Source of the DNA: Pogostemon cablin
Taxonomy: Eukaryota; Streptophyta; Magnoliopsida; Lamiales; Lamiaceae
Length of the DNA: 64,000 nt
NCBI GenBank assembly: GCA_023678885.1
Contig: CM042962.1
Location: 22,148,336-22,212,335 of the forward strand
Reading direction: 5' to 3'
Positions 1 through 12,180 of the stretch are shown here, one piece after another (the stretch's first letter is position 1; the number at the start of each line of letters is the position of its first letter). A program made the translations under genes and the position numbers. A model generated the notes under the pieces. That model searched no databases. It worked only from the letters and a program-made list of their open reading frames with translations, and had not been told where the DNA came from.

Positions 1-329
1 CAGCCATGTCAGATCTACAAAGTGAGATTCAATGAGACGACTAAGAGATGTGAGAGAGATATAGAGATATCAGTTTGGGCACTAGAATTTTTGCTCAAGA
101 ACGAAAGAGAGAGGAAAGATGAAGATGGCTGAGAGATATGAGAGAGAGATAGAGGGAATGATTAGGGTTTGTGGTGAGTGTGTATGAATCAGTTGTATGT
201 TGTATGTGTGTTAGTGGGATGAATTAAGTTTAAGTTGTATGTGTGTTTAATTAGATGTTTTAATTAAAGTTAATGTGTTTTAAATGGGTGAGATTTTAGA
301 ACATATTATATATGACAAGGGTATTTTAG

Positions 330-419
330 GGGGGAAGATTTCTTTTTTTGGAGTAAGACAATTAGTTTGGGACGGATGAAAACGGAAAGTAAGACATCAA
401 GAATGGGATGGAGTGAGTA
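330..419. repeat. Stowaway-like MITE remnant (right end)
   Basis: The segment ends in GGGATGGAGTGAGTA, a degenerate form of the Stowaway terminal repeat (GGGACGGAGGGAGTA), preceded by a GGGACGGATG word. I could not find the matching left terminus, so this is a remnant. Confidence 0.4.
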
Positions 420-1074
420 AAATTTATATAGTATGTTATAAAAAAATATTGAATGCAGAAATTCTAAATCTTTATCGACAGAGTACACAGAATATTTATT
501 CATTTACATCAGAAGATTAAAAAAAATACCATATAATATTATTTTTATAAAAAAATGTAATATTAATTATAAAGTTTAAAGATATAATATATCGGTGTAT
601 TTAACTATTAATATATTGATACATTTTTATTTATTAAATAAGATATTTCAAATTTAAAATAAAAATTTTGTAATCTCGCGTAACACGCAGGTACTATTCT
701 AGTTAAAGTATCTTTTTAAAGTATTTAATACAATTAACTACAAAGATACTTTGAGTACCAATTAGCATACTTTATCTATATAACAACTATACTTTAATAG
801 TGGGTCAACTAGTCTCACAATCCGTCTCATAAAAACGCGTCTCTTAAGAGAGTATCCCGATAAAGAATGTTAATTACTCCTTAATAAATAAATAAATAAA
901 TAATAATCCACTATTGGTTTAAGAACAAGTATAATTTTATGATTATCTTAATATGTTACTTTTTCAGGATCTATCTATCTAGTATATCTTAATCTTAATA
1001 TGTGAAGTAGTTTTTTAATTTTTTTTTAAGAATACATATGTCATTAGGTTAAATTTCCATCGATAACTTACCCA

Positions 1075-1250
1075 TTTATTTTTTGCAGGTGTATTAAGGA
1101 GTATTATTATTTTATATAAAGTGGGTAGTTGTATTAGTAACGAATGGTTGGTATCTGTGGGGCTCTTTTGCTAAAAAAGATAAATTGATACCTTTAAAAT
1201 GAACTATTAAAATGACAAAATAGATATATTATCAGCGGATGGAGAGAGTA
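1075..1250. repeat. Stowaway-like MITE remnant (right end)
   Basis: Internal words shared with the clearer copies at 42554 and 47416 (TTAAGGAGTATTATTATTT, then AGTGGGTAGTTGTATTAGT) are followed by GCGGATGGAGAGAGTA, a decayed Stowaway terminus. The left end is not recognisable. Confidence 0.45.
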
Positions 1251-2075
1251 ATTTTTATTTGAGTAGTGATAATGTAAAATTGTTATTAACATACATCTAA
1301 ACTCATATTGGAAAATGGATCAGTTGTAAAAAAGAATATGAGTTGTTTAGATTTGGAGAAATTTATGAAATTAACGGTCTTCTCAAATGGAGAGGATCCT
1401 GATCCATAAGTAATTACTTATTTTATTATTTATCTACCACTTCTCATATTTTATTTTGATAAACGCTATTGTTATAATTTTTTGCAAACTAATAGGACGA
1501 TATAATTTCTAATAAAACAAATCCTAATTGGTTCTAAAACAAAAAATCTTAAATAATTGAATTACATCTAATTTCATTTCCTTATTGTGCCCAGAATGGT
1601 TCCCATTCTCAGTCCAATTCATATTGGGCTTCCCTATTGTACAACATGTGTTCTTCCATCAAACCATCATATTATTATAATATGTTTTGCGCTAAACATA
1701 AGAAGAAAAAATTTTCACAAGGCTTGATATGTGTTCTCCCAAAACACAATAGTATTAATTACGTCTAGGTCCGAACACTGAAAATTTTCCTAAAAATAAA
1801 CTGACATGTTTATATAAAATACAATTACCAACTTAAACTAAAACACGAAGGCATTTTTTAGTTAAAAAAACAGAAGTAGTACTCAAGCAACCGTCTTTAG
1901 AGATTAATTTATTATATACAGTAGTACTTAGACATTAGAAAAATAACAAAAGTCCAATAATTATCATAAGAAAGAAGCTCATGGTCCAAAGAGAAAATTC
2001 ATAGTCATAAAATATAACGAAGTACATACGACGAGACTTGTAACAAAATAGTCACCAACATATTTGGGTATCAAA

Positions 2076-2935
2076 TTAGTTCACCTGCCTACTTCTACCC
2101 CTACCACTACCTCTACCTCTACCTCTACCTCTACCTCTACCTCTATCTCTAATCGATGTCCTTAATGTAGACTACAGAATATCTGTTGAGTGTATGGGTG
2201 GATCTCCTCTTAAACACATATATGACGATTTTATTTGTGTCATTGCATATTCTAGGGTGAGTTTTTAGTCGTGCTCTCTCGACACCATCACAGCATTGTG
2301 AAGAAAACCACGACCCTATTGTATCTGATCCCAAAGGGTATTAGGAGCTGCCCCATGATTTGTCATAGATGCTATTTGAGGATTCTGCATTCTCGAATGA
2401 GAATTAACGGTATACCAAGTTATATAAACTACAGTATACTCCGATGGGTAGGTAACCAATTGACCACGCCGGTCATTTGAAAGAACGTGGTTATCACACG
2501 TTTTGAAATACCCATCCAGGGCCTCACGCCATATAACATGGTATCTTGAACCTTTGGCAGGTTTCTGGGCGACTTTTGTGACTAAGAGGAGTAGCAGGAA
2601 TTGACTGGACATATCCAAACTGTCTAAGAACTCGATCTGGATGATATAGCTCAACAATATCAAAACATCGAATGCACCCATGAAAAATGAAACAGGAAGG
2701 AAGGGATGATTTTCTTGAACTCCATTAAACGAGGTCCATTCAACCTGATATATTAATTCATTATTATTCCTTAATTTCAAACATATAATTAATTAAAACT
2801 ACGAGGGTTTGAGTTCTTACCCTCTCTGCAGTTAGGGAATCTAGATGCTCCCTAATGGCAATGATATTCTGTGAACTGGGTTTATATCGTGCCGGTGGAG
2901 ACCATTTCATTGATAGTGGGCTCGCTACTTCATAT
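2076..2935 (-). pseudogene. Plant mobile domain (MAIN-like) gene, 3' part, broken by retrotransposon
   Basis: This is the C-terminal part of a PMD protein (family annotated as MAIN-like or serine/threonine phosphatase 7 long-form homolog), read leftwards. Next to the Athila insertion it encodes YEVASPLSMKWSPP and REHLDSLTAERV, typical of the late PMD, then apparently an intron. A second exon has VEWTSF, a hydrophobic stretch, WREALDGYF and YITWYTVNSH. The frame shifts near 2320. The last bases encode an Arg-Gly repeat tail in another frame, ending at a TAA at 2076. The N-terminal part lies at 11289-12180, beyond the 8.3 kb element. PMD proteins act in silencing and meristem maintenance in Arabidopsis, but frameshifts plus the insertion make this copy unlikely to be functional. 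The family call rests on remembered motifs, not a search. Confidence 0.7.
2100..2150 (+). repeat. CTACCT hexanucleotide microsatellite
   Basis: About seven tandem CTACCT-like units, the outer ones imperfect. On the minus strand, in one frame, they read as an Arg-Gly repeat, so the microsatellite forms the C-terminal tail of the PMD gene remnant. Confidence 0.8.
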
Positions 2936-4413
2936 TGATTAGCCAAAACTTGTAGTCGGATTGACAAATTCAAGAATTTATCAAACCACATGGAGGAAGA
3001 CGCTAGAGTTTAAGCGATATCACGTTTTTCATAATTTTATAGAGACGAATCATTAATACAAAGGTTATTTAAACAAGTAAATAGAATCAATCAAAGCAAG
3101 CAAGCAAACAATGATCTACAAATGAGATAGATGGATGAAGGGAGATTTTCCAAGTTAAGTAAAAGTGAGATTAACAATAATTAAGAAGTGAAAATCCTAG
3201 GATAAATGCATCAAATTCATATGATCATGGGTATAAGACTAAGAGCCAACACGAAGTTCACCTAAACTCCCTCTCGAGATGGATAGGATATGAATATCAA
3301 ATAGCTCAATGATTGGTTCTCACACACTCGATCAAACCAATCGAATGTCCTATCAAAGGCTTCTAAATCCTAAAGGATATTTCTATCTCTTTAAGATCTA
3401 TAATGCACATGAGGTGTATGATAAAATGATTCAATCAATTATCTTAAATATGCAATTGACTTCTTAATCTAATCATATGTTTAAAACAACAAACCACACA
3501 AATCATCATAAACATCAAGATCTAAAGCATCAATGATATAAAATCAATTAACCCAATCAACATATGAATTTTAATATACAAATCCCAAAATTATCCAACA
3601 ACTCTCATGTTGCTAATCTCACAAAGGAGATTAGTCTACCATAATCATAAGATAATTAACATAGACATTAAAAACCTTAGAAGTCATGATAAACAATTAG
3701 GTTTACTATAAAAATTGGATAAAAACTCCCTCGGATTGGCTCCAATGGTTATCTCCTTCCTTTCCTTGTAATTTTTCTTTCTTCCTTGCTTCTTCTCTTC
3801 ACTTGGATGAAGGATTTATGGTGAGATGATGATGGAGTGAATAGATGGATAAAAAAGATGAAGGATGTGGTGTAAAAGGAAGGAATTGGTGTGTGGCCAG
3901 CTGAATTTTGGATCCAATATGATCAAAATGTTGAATGAATTGGAATTTATACCCCTTGGAGACCTTCTAGAAGATGTATGAAAAGTTTCTGATCTGGCAC
4001 CGACACGACTCGTGTGCTGCAGCACGAATCGAGTCGTGTCAGGGTTTCTCGCTCAAACTTTACTCAAGACAGCACACGAGTCGTGTGCTAACGGGTGGCC
4101 ATGTTGGATGAATTGATGTTGCTACACGATGACTCCTTACAGGCCCGTGTTAGCTACACGGGCCGTGTGTTGCAACACGGCTCATGTACCCTACATGGCC
4201 GACCGTGTTGATGCTGCCCTATTTCTTCTTCCTCGTTTCATCTTCCGTCTTCGTTTTTGCTCTGTTTTTACCTGTTTTACATATGATTAAGTTCATTCAC
4301 ACACATTTCCATGAAAATTAATAACACCACCAAAATACACATAAATACGGATAAAATAACATAAAAATGAACCTAAAAAGACACTAAAATCTAGGTGAAA
4401 CTATCACTCATCA
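2936..4413 (-). repeat. Athila-1 3' LTR
   Basis: 1478-bp LTR, direct repeat of 9751-11283. It starts TGATTAGCC on the plus strand and ends CTCATCA. It contains GC-rich self-complementary words around 3995-4200 (ACACGACTCGTGT, ACACGGGCCGTGT). Confidence 0.9.
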
Positions 4414-5259
4414 CACCCCCAAACTTAAAGTGTTGTGCATCCCCAAACAACGAAAATGATAAAATAATGGGAGAGAGATTTTCAGTTAGGAAAAGACTAA
4501 ACGAACATAAGAAATAACACATCGATAGCAACAAGAACTACAACTCCTGCTAACTTATCCTACAACATTAGATTCATGACATGAGAAATTATCACGTTCA
4601 ATCTAAAGAGAATAAGGTGTAATATAGTCCCTTTTGGTCCAAGCCTCACATTGATTATCAATTTCACTCAACACTCTTTTAAGTAGGGTAAATCACACTT
4701 CATCAATCGATTGGCTCGACTCACTATAGACTTGCTCGTAGACTATATTACAAACCACCAAAATTTCAATCAATGATCAAAAAGGTCTTTCACTAAGGAT
4801 ATAATGATAGACTCTTTAGTAAGGGAGGAAATATTTAGATAAAAGTGACTAAATACGTGTAAGTAATCGAAGAGGTAGCTACTTTCTTCCATTCCTCCAC
4901 TTTCTTTCTTCCCTTTTTATCTTTTGTAACTTTCAAGCTCTAATCATCACTTCACTTTTCCTTATCTTCTATTTTTGATTGTATGATCCCTTCTTTTAGT
5001 TTCTTGAGCGTCTTTGTTGATTCGCTCTTCTTCTTATTTTAAAGGTTGCATATGCATCTTTTGTTCATATTCTTTTCATCCTTTTTCTCACTTGTTACCA
5101 TTTTCTTTTCTTCTTTTTATTTTTCCTTCCTAGCTACCATCTCCTCAATCACTCACACAAAAGGGTATATATATAAGGCTCATGTGGGTAATCAAGACTT
5201 GTAATGTGCTAAATTCACAATAAATAGACTTATAAGCTCAAAGTGGTTGACTAGGGATG
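4414..5259 (-). other. Athila-1 polypurine tract and 3' untranslated region
   Basis: Directly beside the 3' LTR the minus strand reads CTTTAAGTTTGGGGGTG, a polypurine tract like that of Athila-2 at 16865. The rest is non-coding with T/C-rich stretches. It includes a run (AATAGACTTATAAGCTCAAA) that is a counterpart of the Athila-2 3' UTR near 17680. No gene seen. Confidence 0.6.
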
Positions 5260-6235
5260 ATGTTCATGGTATGGAAATTTTTGGCAATATCTTTTCATGA
5301 CAAGGATGACCTTAAATCATATCATCAATCTCTACTAATCGGATTCGTTCCTATAGTCCTTGAGCAAATATTTAGTTTATCAAAACACAATCAATCCATT
5401 CATGAAAAGATATGCCATGTATGCACTGTTGAGGCTCAAATTCTCACAAGCTTATGCTCGGATCTTAAGGAACTTATTACACCACATTCATCTCAAAATT
5501 GAACAAGTCTCCTCATGTTTAAGATATACAATGTCCATTAATTAATTTAAGTTACGACAACTCAATTAATTAATATTTCATCCAAGAGTAGTACCACTCA
5601 ACCTCATTATCATGCCAGAATAAATTCCACCTGCAGGGTTTACATGATAATCCTTATGAGCTCCTCAAGGGGACATCATCAACCTATGACGGACACGGAT
5701 TCCTTCTACAATCAACAGCACACCATAGAGACAGCATTAATTCCCAACTCACCGAGTTTGTTGATTTATTTACATGTAAATCTCACTCATTGATGAATCA
5801 AAGAAATACATACTGCCCTACGTGTCGAGGTTATTGTATAGGGATTAAGAGTACGAACTTTCATAATAACTGAGATCAAGTTCTCCTATAAGTCAGTATA
5901 AGTCGAACGATCTCAAGTGGTCCTGCTCAATACACACAAGTGCACTAATGTGATTCTATAGCCAAGACAAGCTAATACCAAACCACACTACAACCATCCC
6001 ATCCCCGTCTAACTCGATTGTGAGCATCTATTTATACTTTATAAGGAAACCGATAATATGATCTTCCGCGTGTTGTCGCACAACATATTATCTACAGTAT
6101 AAAGTAAGTGGACTATTGCATCGTGCATATAAATAAATTATAAGACACAATCATTTGATCATATGATTCTCATTTCAAATTAATTGTTATAACATTGTTC
6201 ATACAAAAGCTAGACTTTTAGTATATACTCCAACA
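5260..6235 (-). repeat. Copia-type LTR fragment inside Athila-1
   Basis: Read on the minus strand from 6235, the sequence begins TGTTGGAGTATATACTAAAAG, the start I associate with plant copia LTRs. It continues non-coding to somewhere between 5500 and 5260. The right edge is sharp, because the Athila reverse transcriptase frame stops exactly at 6236. The left edge is uncertain, and I found no target duplication, consistent with a deletion after insertion. No copia coding sequence accompanies it. Confidence 0.45.
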
Positions 6236-9200
6236 AATCCAAAGACGGAAAAATCATCCATAAAAACCTCCATTATATTTTCAATCAATCCCCCAAAGAT
6301 GGCCATCATGCAACGTTGAAAGGTGGCGGGGGAATTGCACAACTCAAAGGGCAATTTATAAAAAGCAAACGTGTCATATGGACAAGTAAAAGTTGTTTTC
6401 TCTTAGTCCTGGGGGGCTATCATGATTTGGTTATACCCCGAGTAACCGTCTAGAAAACAATAATACTTGTATCCCGCCAACCTATCAAGCATTTAATCAA
6501 TAAAAGGCAAAGGGAAATAATCTTTATGAGTGTTTTTATTAAGTTTCCTATAATCACAATACACTCTCCAACCCGTTTTCACCCTTGTAGCAAGCTCTTC
6601 ATCAAATTCTATCTTAACAATGGTTAGACCCCCTTTCTTAGCCACAACATACAAATGACTTACATGAGGACTATCACTTATAGCATAAACAATATTAGCA
6701 TCTAACCATTTCAAAACTTCTTTCCTTACCACTTCTTGCATAATTGGGTTCAAACGCCTTTAAGGTTGTATGCTTGACTTATCTTCATCAATCAACCTTA
6801 TGTGATGCATGCATATTGTAGAACTCCATCCTATAACACTCTTATGATTTCGAAGAACCCTTAACAATTTTTCAAGTTCTAAGGATGAAAGAGAAGATGA
6901 TACTATTACCGGAAAGATCTTGTTGTCCCCTAAGTACGCATACATAAAGTGATCGGGTAATGGCTTCAATTCTTCTTTTCCTTTTTCAACCTTGGACTCA
7001 TCACTCTCAACCTCCAATGGAAGATATTTCTTCTTTCCATAGTACATCAATTTAACTTCATCTTCTTGTATTTCCCTACAAGCATTCAAATCATGTAAGC
7101 AATCATTTATATTATCATCTTCTAGACAATGGAATGAAAAGTTAGAGATAAGAGATAAATTAAGAGAGTGGCTTATGCTTGTCTCGAGAGGATCTTTAGA
7201 TAAGAAGAATGACAAATTCTCTTGAACAACTTCATCAATCATTTCAATCCTTCTACATTCTTCCTTCTCATCTGGATGCCTCATCGTACTCCTCAATGAA
7301 AACACCACTTCTTCTTCATTTACTCTCAATGTCAACTCCCTCTTGTGCATATCAATTAAAGCTCTTCCCGTGGCCAAAAATGAACGCCCCAAAATCAATG
7401 GAACATTTGCATCCTCGTCCATATCAAGCACTACAAAATCCACCGGGAATATGAACTTCTCAACTTTAACTAACACATCCTCAACTATTCCCTTAGGATA
7501 AGTCAAAGACCTATCCGCAAGTTGCAATGTAACGGACGTAGGCTTTACTTCCCCTATACCAAGTTTCTTAAAAATCGACATAGACATCAAATTGATACTA
7601 GCCCCAAGATCACAAAGAGCTTTATGAACTTCACTTTTACCCATCCACATGGTATGACAAAACTCCCCGGATCCTTGAGCTTTAGAGGCAACTTCTTTTG
7701 AATTATGGCACTATACTCCTCCTTCAAATTGACGGTCTCATTCTCCACTAAGCTCCTTTTTCTTGCCAAGATGTCTTTCAAAAACTTGGCATAATGAGGC
7801 ATTTGTATCAAAGCATCTGCAAAGGGTATATTGATGTGGATTTTCTTGAAGATCTCCAATAACTTTGCAAACTTTTCATCAAGCCATTCTTCAAAAATCT
7901 ATATGGAAAAGGGATGGGCACTTGAGTTTTTGGTATCTCCCAACTATCCCTTTCCAACTCCACTTCATCCTCTTTCTTTTTCATTGCCTTGGTTCTTTGT
8001 CATTTCTTTTCAACAACTTCTGATTCAACCATATCCGTTTCGTCATTCGCCTTTACTTTAACTTAACTTTCTTCCACAAACTCTTCTTCAACCAAGTTTT
8101 CCTCAACCTCCTTCTCTTCTACCTTTTCATTTTCCATAGGCATATAAGGTCCCTCATAGTTTGTTCCACTCCTCAAAGTGATTGCCTTGCATTGCTCTTT
8201 CGGATTTACAACGGTGGTAGAAGGAAAATTTCCTTTTTCATTCGCACTCATTGAACTAGCAATTTGACCAACCAAGTGCTCCAAGGCTTTGAATCTTCTA
8301 TCATTAGTTTCATCAATCTTTCTTCTTGTCTCATCTTGAGCTTTTTTAGATGTAATCAACTTTTCAATGAATTCTTCTGTGGTTGCTTTCCCTTCATTAT
8401 TTGGCGCTTTAGCTCCCGGATGATACCCAGGGGATAAGTAATCGCATTGCTCGGGTTTGAATACAAGAAGTTATTTTGCCTCCTTTGTTGTTGTGTGTAT
8501 GAACTTCTACTTCCTTGACTATTGAAACCTCCTTGCCTTGGTGGATAGTGTCCTTGATTGTGGTTGAAATTACCTTGGTAATTATTTTGATAATTACCTT
8601 AGTAATTCCTCCCTTGCATGTATTGTACATCTTCCACACGTGGTATTGTCATAGCCCATTGTTCCCCACTAACACTATTCGGCGGAAGAACCCCTTGGTC
8701 TACTTGTCCTTCAACCATGTTAATTCCTTGATTATTCATCCCTTGATTCAAGCTCATTTGCTTTATGATTTTCGATGATATCATTTCAACACTTGGCATA
8801 CTTGGCTCCACACTAGCACTCTTCACACTAAACTGTTGCCCTTGATCGAAGCTTTCAAAACCATAATATCCACTAACTCTCTCCAATGGCCATTGGTAGA
8901 CATTTGTAGCAATCTCATCAAAAATCCTTATAGCCCTTTACGGAGTCACTCCAAGTACGGATCCACTCACCGTAACATCAACATAAATTCTTTGCCCATT
9001 CACCAAACCTTGGTAGAAAAATCTAACTTGTTGATTCTCCGGAAAACGGTATTGTGGACACTTGCATAACATATCCTTGAACCTCTCTCATGCTTCGTAA
9101 AAGCTCTCATTAGGCATTTTCTTGAATTGAGTTATCAAGCTTTTCATTTGACGTGTCTTGGATGGTGGGAAATATTTGTTCAAGAACATTTATGTAAGTT

Positions 9201-9605
9201 CATCCCATGTGTTGCACGTACCCGGAGTAATGGTAGATAGCCATGTTTACGCACGACCCCTCAACGAAAATGGAAACAACCTCATCTTGATACAATCTTC
9301 GCTCACTCCATTCATCTTCACAGTGTTGGCGGAGGTGGCGGTGGTGGCGCATAAGGTTATTGCAAACCTTGTTGAAGAAGCGCTTGGTGTATCATTTTTT
9401 AGAGTAGGGCTTGTTGTTGATTTGCATTGACATAGGCATTTTGCATTTCATTTCCATCATTCCTATCATCAACACGTTCATTATCTTGATTGTTCTCCAT
9501 TGGATTACTATTTTTGGTTTTGTTCCCCTTTCTCCTTCTCCGACAAGTGTGTTCAATCTCTAGATCAATAGGCTCAACTTGTTTTCCTTTTGACCTTGTT
9601 TGCAT
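6236..9605 (-). pseudogene. Athila-1 gag-protease-RT polyprotein remnant
   Basis: The gag start (MQTRSKGKQ) lies at 9605. Gag fragments follow to about 8060, including the conserved AITLRSGTNYEGP stretch. A protease region (7859-6760) shows an ALCDLGASINLM active-site-like motif, where Leu replaces the usual Thr/Ser, and ILGRSFLATGRA. The linker KPLPDHFMYAYLG and RT motifs (MQEVVRKEVLKWLDA, GWRVYCDYRKLN, PLPFID) come next. RT ends at EVFMDDFSVFG, cut by the copia LTR fragment at 6236. Several stops and frameshifts separate the pieces, and no RNase H or integrase follows. The Athila lineage is inferred from the linker and RT wording and from the tRNA-Asp-type primer site. Confidence 0.8.
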
Positions 9606-9730
9606 ACACCTTCAAAAGTAAAAGAAGTTAGAACAAAATTTTTAAAAGCAATTACAAATAACAAAAATAAAAATGTCTCTATTAAGATTACTTAAAATGA
9701 TCCTTCTTCAAACAACTAGCAACTGTTGCC

Positions 9731-9748
9731 TCCTTGGCAACAGCGCAA
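9731..9748 (-). other. Athila-1 primer binding site (tRNA-Asp type, degenerate)
   Basis: On the minus strand, two bases inside the 5' LTR: TTGCGCTGTTGCCAAGGA. This resembles TGGCGCCGTTGCCGGGGA, the tRNA-Asp-complementary site of Athila elements, with several mismatches. Confidence 0.6.
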
Positions 9749-9750
9749 TT

Positions 9751-11283
9751 TGATTAACCATAACTTGTAATCGGGTTGACCAATTCAAAAATTTATCAAA
9801 CCACAGGGAGGAAGACGCTAGAGCTTAAGAGATATCACATTTTTCGTAATTTTATAGAGATCAATCATCAATAGATTGGTTATTTAAACAGGTAAATAGA
9901 ATCAATCAAAGCAAGCAAACAAGCAATGATCAACAAATGAGATAGATGGATGAAGGGTGGTTTTCCAAGTTAAGTAAAAGTGAGATTAACAACCATTAAG
10001 AAGTGAAAATCCTAGGATAAATGCATCAAATTCATATGATCATGGGTCTAAGACTAAGGGCCAACACTAAGTTCACCTAATCTCCCTCTCGAGATGGATA
10101 GGATATGAATATCAAATAGCTCAATGGATTGGTTCTCACACAAACAATTCCAACTAGGTACTAAGCTTGAAATGAGAGTCCCTTCACACAATTAATCAAC
10201 CTCTAGATCAAACCAATCGAATGTCCTATCAAAGGATTCTAAATCCTAAAGGACATCTCCATCTTTTTAAGATCTATAATGCACATGAGGTGTATGATAA
10301 AATGATTCAATCAATTATCCTAAATATGCAATTGACTTCTCAATCTAATCACATGTTTAAAACAACAAACCACACAAATCATCATAAACATCAAGATCTA
10401 AAGCATCAATGATAGAAAATCAATTAACTCAATCAACATATGAATTTTAATACACAAATCCAACAACTCTCATGTTGTAAATCTCACAAGGGAGATTAGC
10501 CTACCATAATCATAAGATAATTTACATAGACATTAAAAATCTTACAAGTCATGATAAACAATTAGGTTTACTACAAAAATTGGATGAAAACTCCCTTGGA
10601 TTAGCTCCAATGGTTATCTCCTTCATATCCTTGCAATTTTCCTTTCTTCCTTGCTTCTTCTGTTCACTTGGATGAAGGATTTATGGTGAGATGATGATGG
10701 AGTGAATAGATGGATGAAAGTGGTGTAAAATGAAGGAATTGGTGTGTGGGGTGTGTGGACAGCTGAATTTTGGATCCAATATGATCAAAATGTTGAATGA
10801 ATTAATATTTATACCCCTTGGAGACCTTCTAGAAGATGTATGAAAAGTTTCTGAGCTGGTACCGACACGACTCGTATGCTGCAATACGAGTCAAGTTGTG
10901 TCAGGGTTTCTCGGTCAAACTTTACTCAAGACGGCACACGAGTCGTGTGCTAATGCACAGCCAACGGGTGGCCGTGTTGAATGAATTGATGCTGCTACAC
11001 GACGACTCCTTACAGACCCCTGTTTGTGACACGGCCATGTGCTGTAACACAGCTCGGTACCCTACACGGCCGGCGTGTTGATGCTGCCCTGTTTCTCCTT
11101 TCTCGTTTCATCTTCCATCTCCATTTTTGCTTCATTTTCACCTGCTTTACATATGATTAAGTCCATTCACGCACATTTCCATGAAAACAAATAATACAAC
11201 CAAAATACACATAAATACGGATAAAATAACACGAACACGGATCTAAAAAGACACTAAAATCTAGGTGAAAATATCACTCATCA
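9751..11283 (-). repeat. Athila-1 5' LTR
   Basis: 1533-bp LTR matching 2936-4413 over its length with scattered substitutions and indels. It starts TGATTAACC on the plus strand, ends CTCATCA, and is followed by the CATAT target duplication. Confidence 0.9.
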
Positions 11284-11288
11284 CATAT

Positions 11289-12180
11289 GACCCATCTAGT
11301 GTAGTAATTACTAGCATCACCTCCAATAACGGAATAAAACCCGCATCTGTTTCACCCCATGGCGTGATGCCAACCCTAGTTGTCTATACAAGTAAGCTAA
11401 CGTGTAGTTCCCCAAGCTATATCGCCTGCTTTATCCAAATCCTCCAATATTCGCAAATAATGTGTGCCTATTCGACTGCTACTTTTATTGGCAAATGCTA
11501 CACATCCGATGGTATACAATATATATGAACGAGCACACTGGAATCGCGCTTCTGGATCATTGAATGACATGTGATGCATAAGATTGTCTTTAAGCCAGGA
11601 CATTCTAACTGAGTTACCCCGTATCGCATTAAGCTCCTTATAAATATTAATGGATTTCATCCCCAACAAAAAACTATTTTACTCAAGTTCTTCATCATCA
11701 TCATCTAAAGCAAGAAGCTCTAGAGGCTGGCCATATACCTTTAAACCAGTCAAGCTGAAAACATCATCTAACGTGATGGTCATTTCCCTAAAAGGCATAT
11801 GGAATGTGTTTGTCTCTGACTTCCATCACTCCACAAATGCACAAATTAGAGCTTTATTTGGAGTTGAATATGCCATGCCATGCTGATAGATCATTCTCGT
11901 ATCCTTAAATTCTTTTCTGCAATCACTGGTATTGTTCATTATAGGAATTGGTTAATCAAATAATGTTCTTGTGTAGTAGATGCTTTTAAACACATTTCTC
12001 CCTAGCCCTCTCCAAATCCTTGCTGCAATATGACACTTTAAACTTGGTATTAAAGATGGATCACTCGGACCGCCCGAATATGCTCTTATCAATACCCCAT
12101 CTGCATCGTCACAAACCTCATGTGCAACTGTAGTTGGTGGAGCCTGAAACTGTGAATCATGAATAGGTAGAATAGGAGTC
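11289..12180 (-). pseudogene. Plant mobile domain (MAIN-like) gene, 5' part
   Basis: Read leftwards it encodes, in order: GPSDPSLIPSLKCHIA; PFREMTITLDDVFSLTGL; MSWLKDN; YILYTIGCVAFANKSS; LEDLDKAGDIAWG; and then, after a frameshift near 11397, AYLYRQLGLAS. A second shift near 11340 leads to GFIPLLE and a GSY just before the Athila insertion. This is the normal motif order of the PMD family, and it resumes at 2930 with EVASPLSMKW. The start codon is not preserved: the copia LTR begins at 12181 and removes or displaces the 5' end. At least two frameshifts, an 8.3 kb insertion and a lost 5' end mark it as a pseudogene, although very recent decay or a sequencing error at one shift cannot be excluded. 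Confidence 0.8.

Larger units (their letters stand above)
1..2075. other. AT-rich intergenic region without a convincing gene
   Basis: I see no open frame with recognisable protein content. The stretch holds short GA-rich runs near the start, AT-rich spacer, and right-hand ends of two decayed Stowaway-like elements at about 419 and 1250. A short run around 810-850 with CTCACA/GTCTCA words resembles the GAGACC-type MITE ends found elsewhere in the window. Confidence 0.6.
2936..11283 (-). mobile_element. Athila-like Ty3/gypsy retrotransposon 1, inserted in PMD gene
   Basis: Two direct LTRs (2936-4413 and 9751-11283) begin TGATTA and end CTCATCA. The element is flanked by a perfect 5-bp target duplication, CATAT, at 2931-2935 and 11284-11288. 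Coding runs on the minus strand, so the right LTR is the 5' LTR. Next to it, 9731-9748 reads on the minus strand as a degenerate tRNA-Asp-type primer site, as in Athila/Tat elements. Gag, protease and the start of reverse transcriptase are present but broken. The rest of RT, RNase H and integrase are missing, and a foreign copia-type LTR piece sits at that point. The LTRs differ by many substitutions and indels, for example about 65 bp present only in the right LTR near 10140, so the insertion is not recent. Confidence 0.9.

Noticed and set aside
306..503. 65-codon minus-strand frame
   Set aside because: AT-rich low-complexity peptide without homology that I recognise, overlapping a Stowaway remnant.
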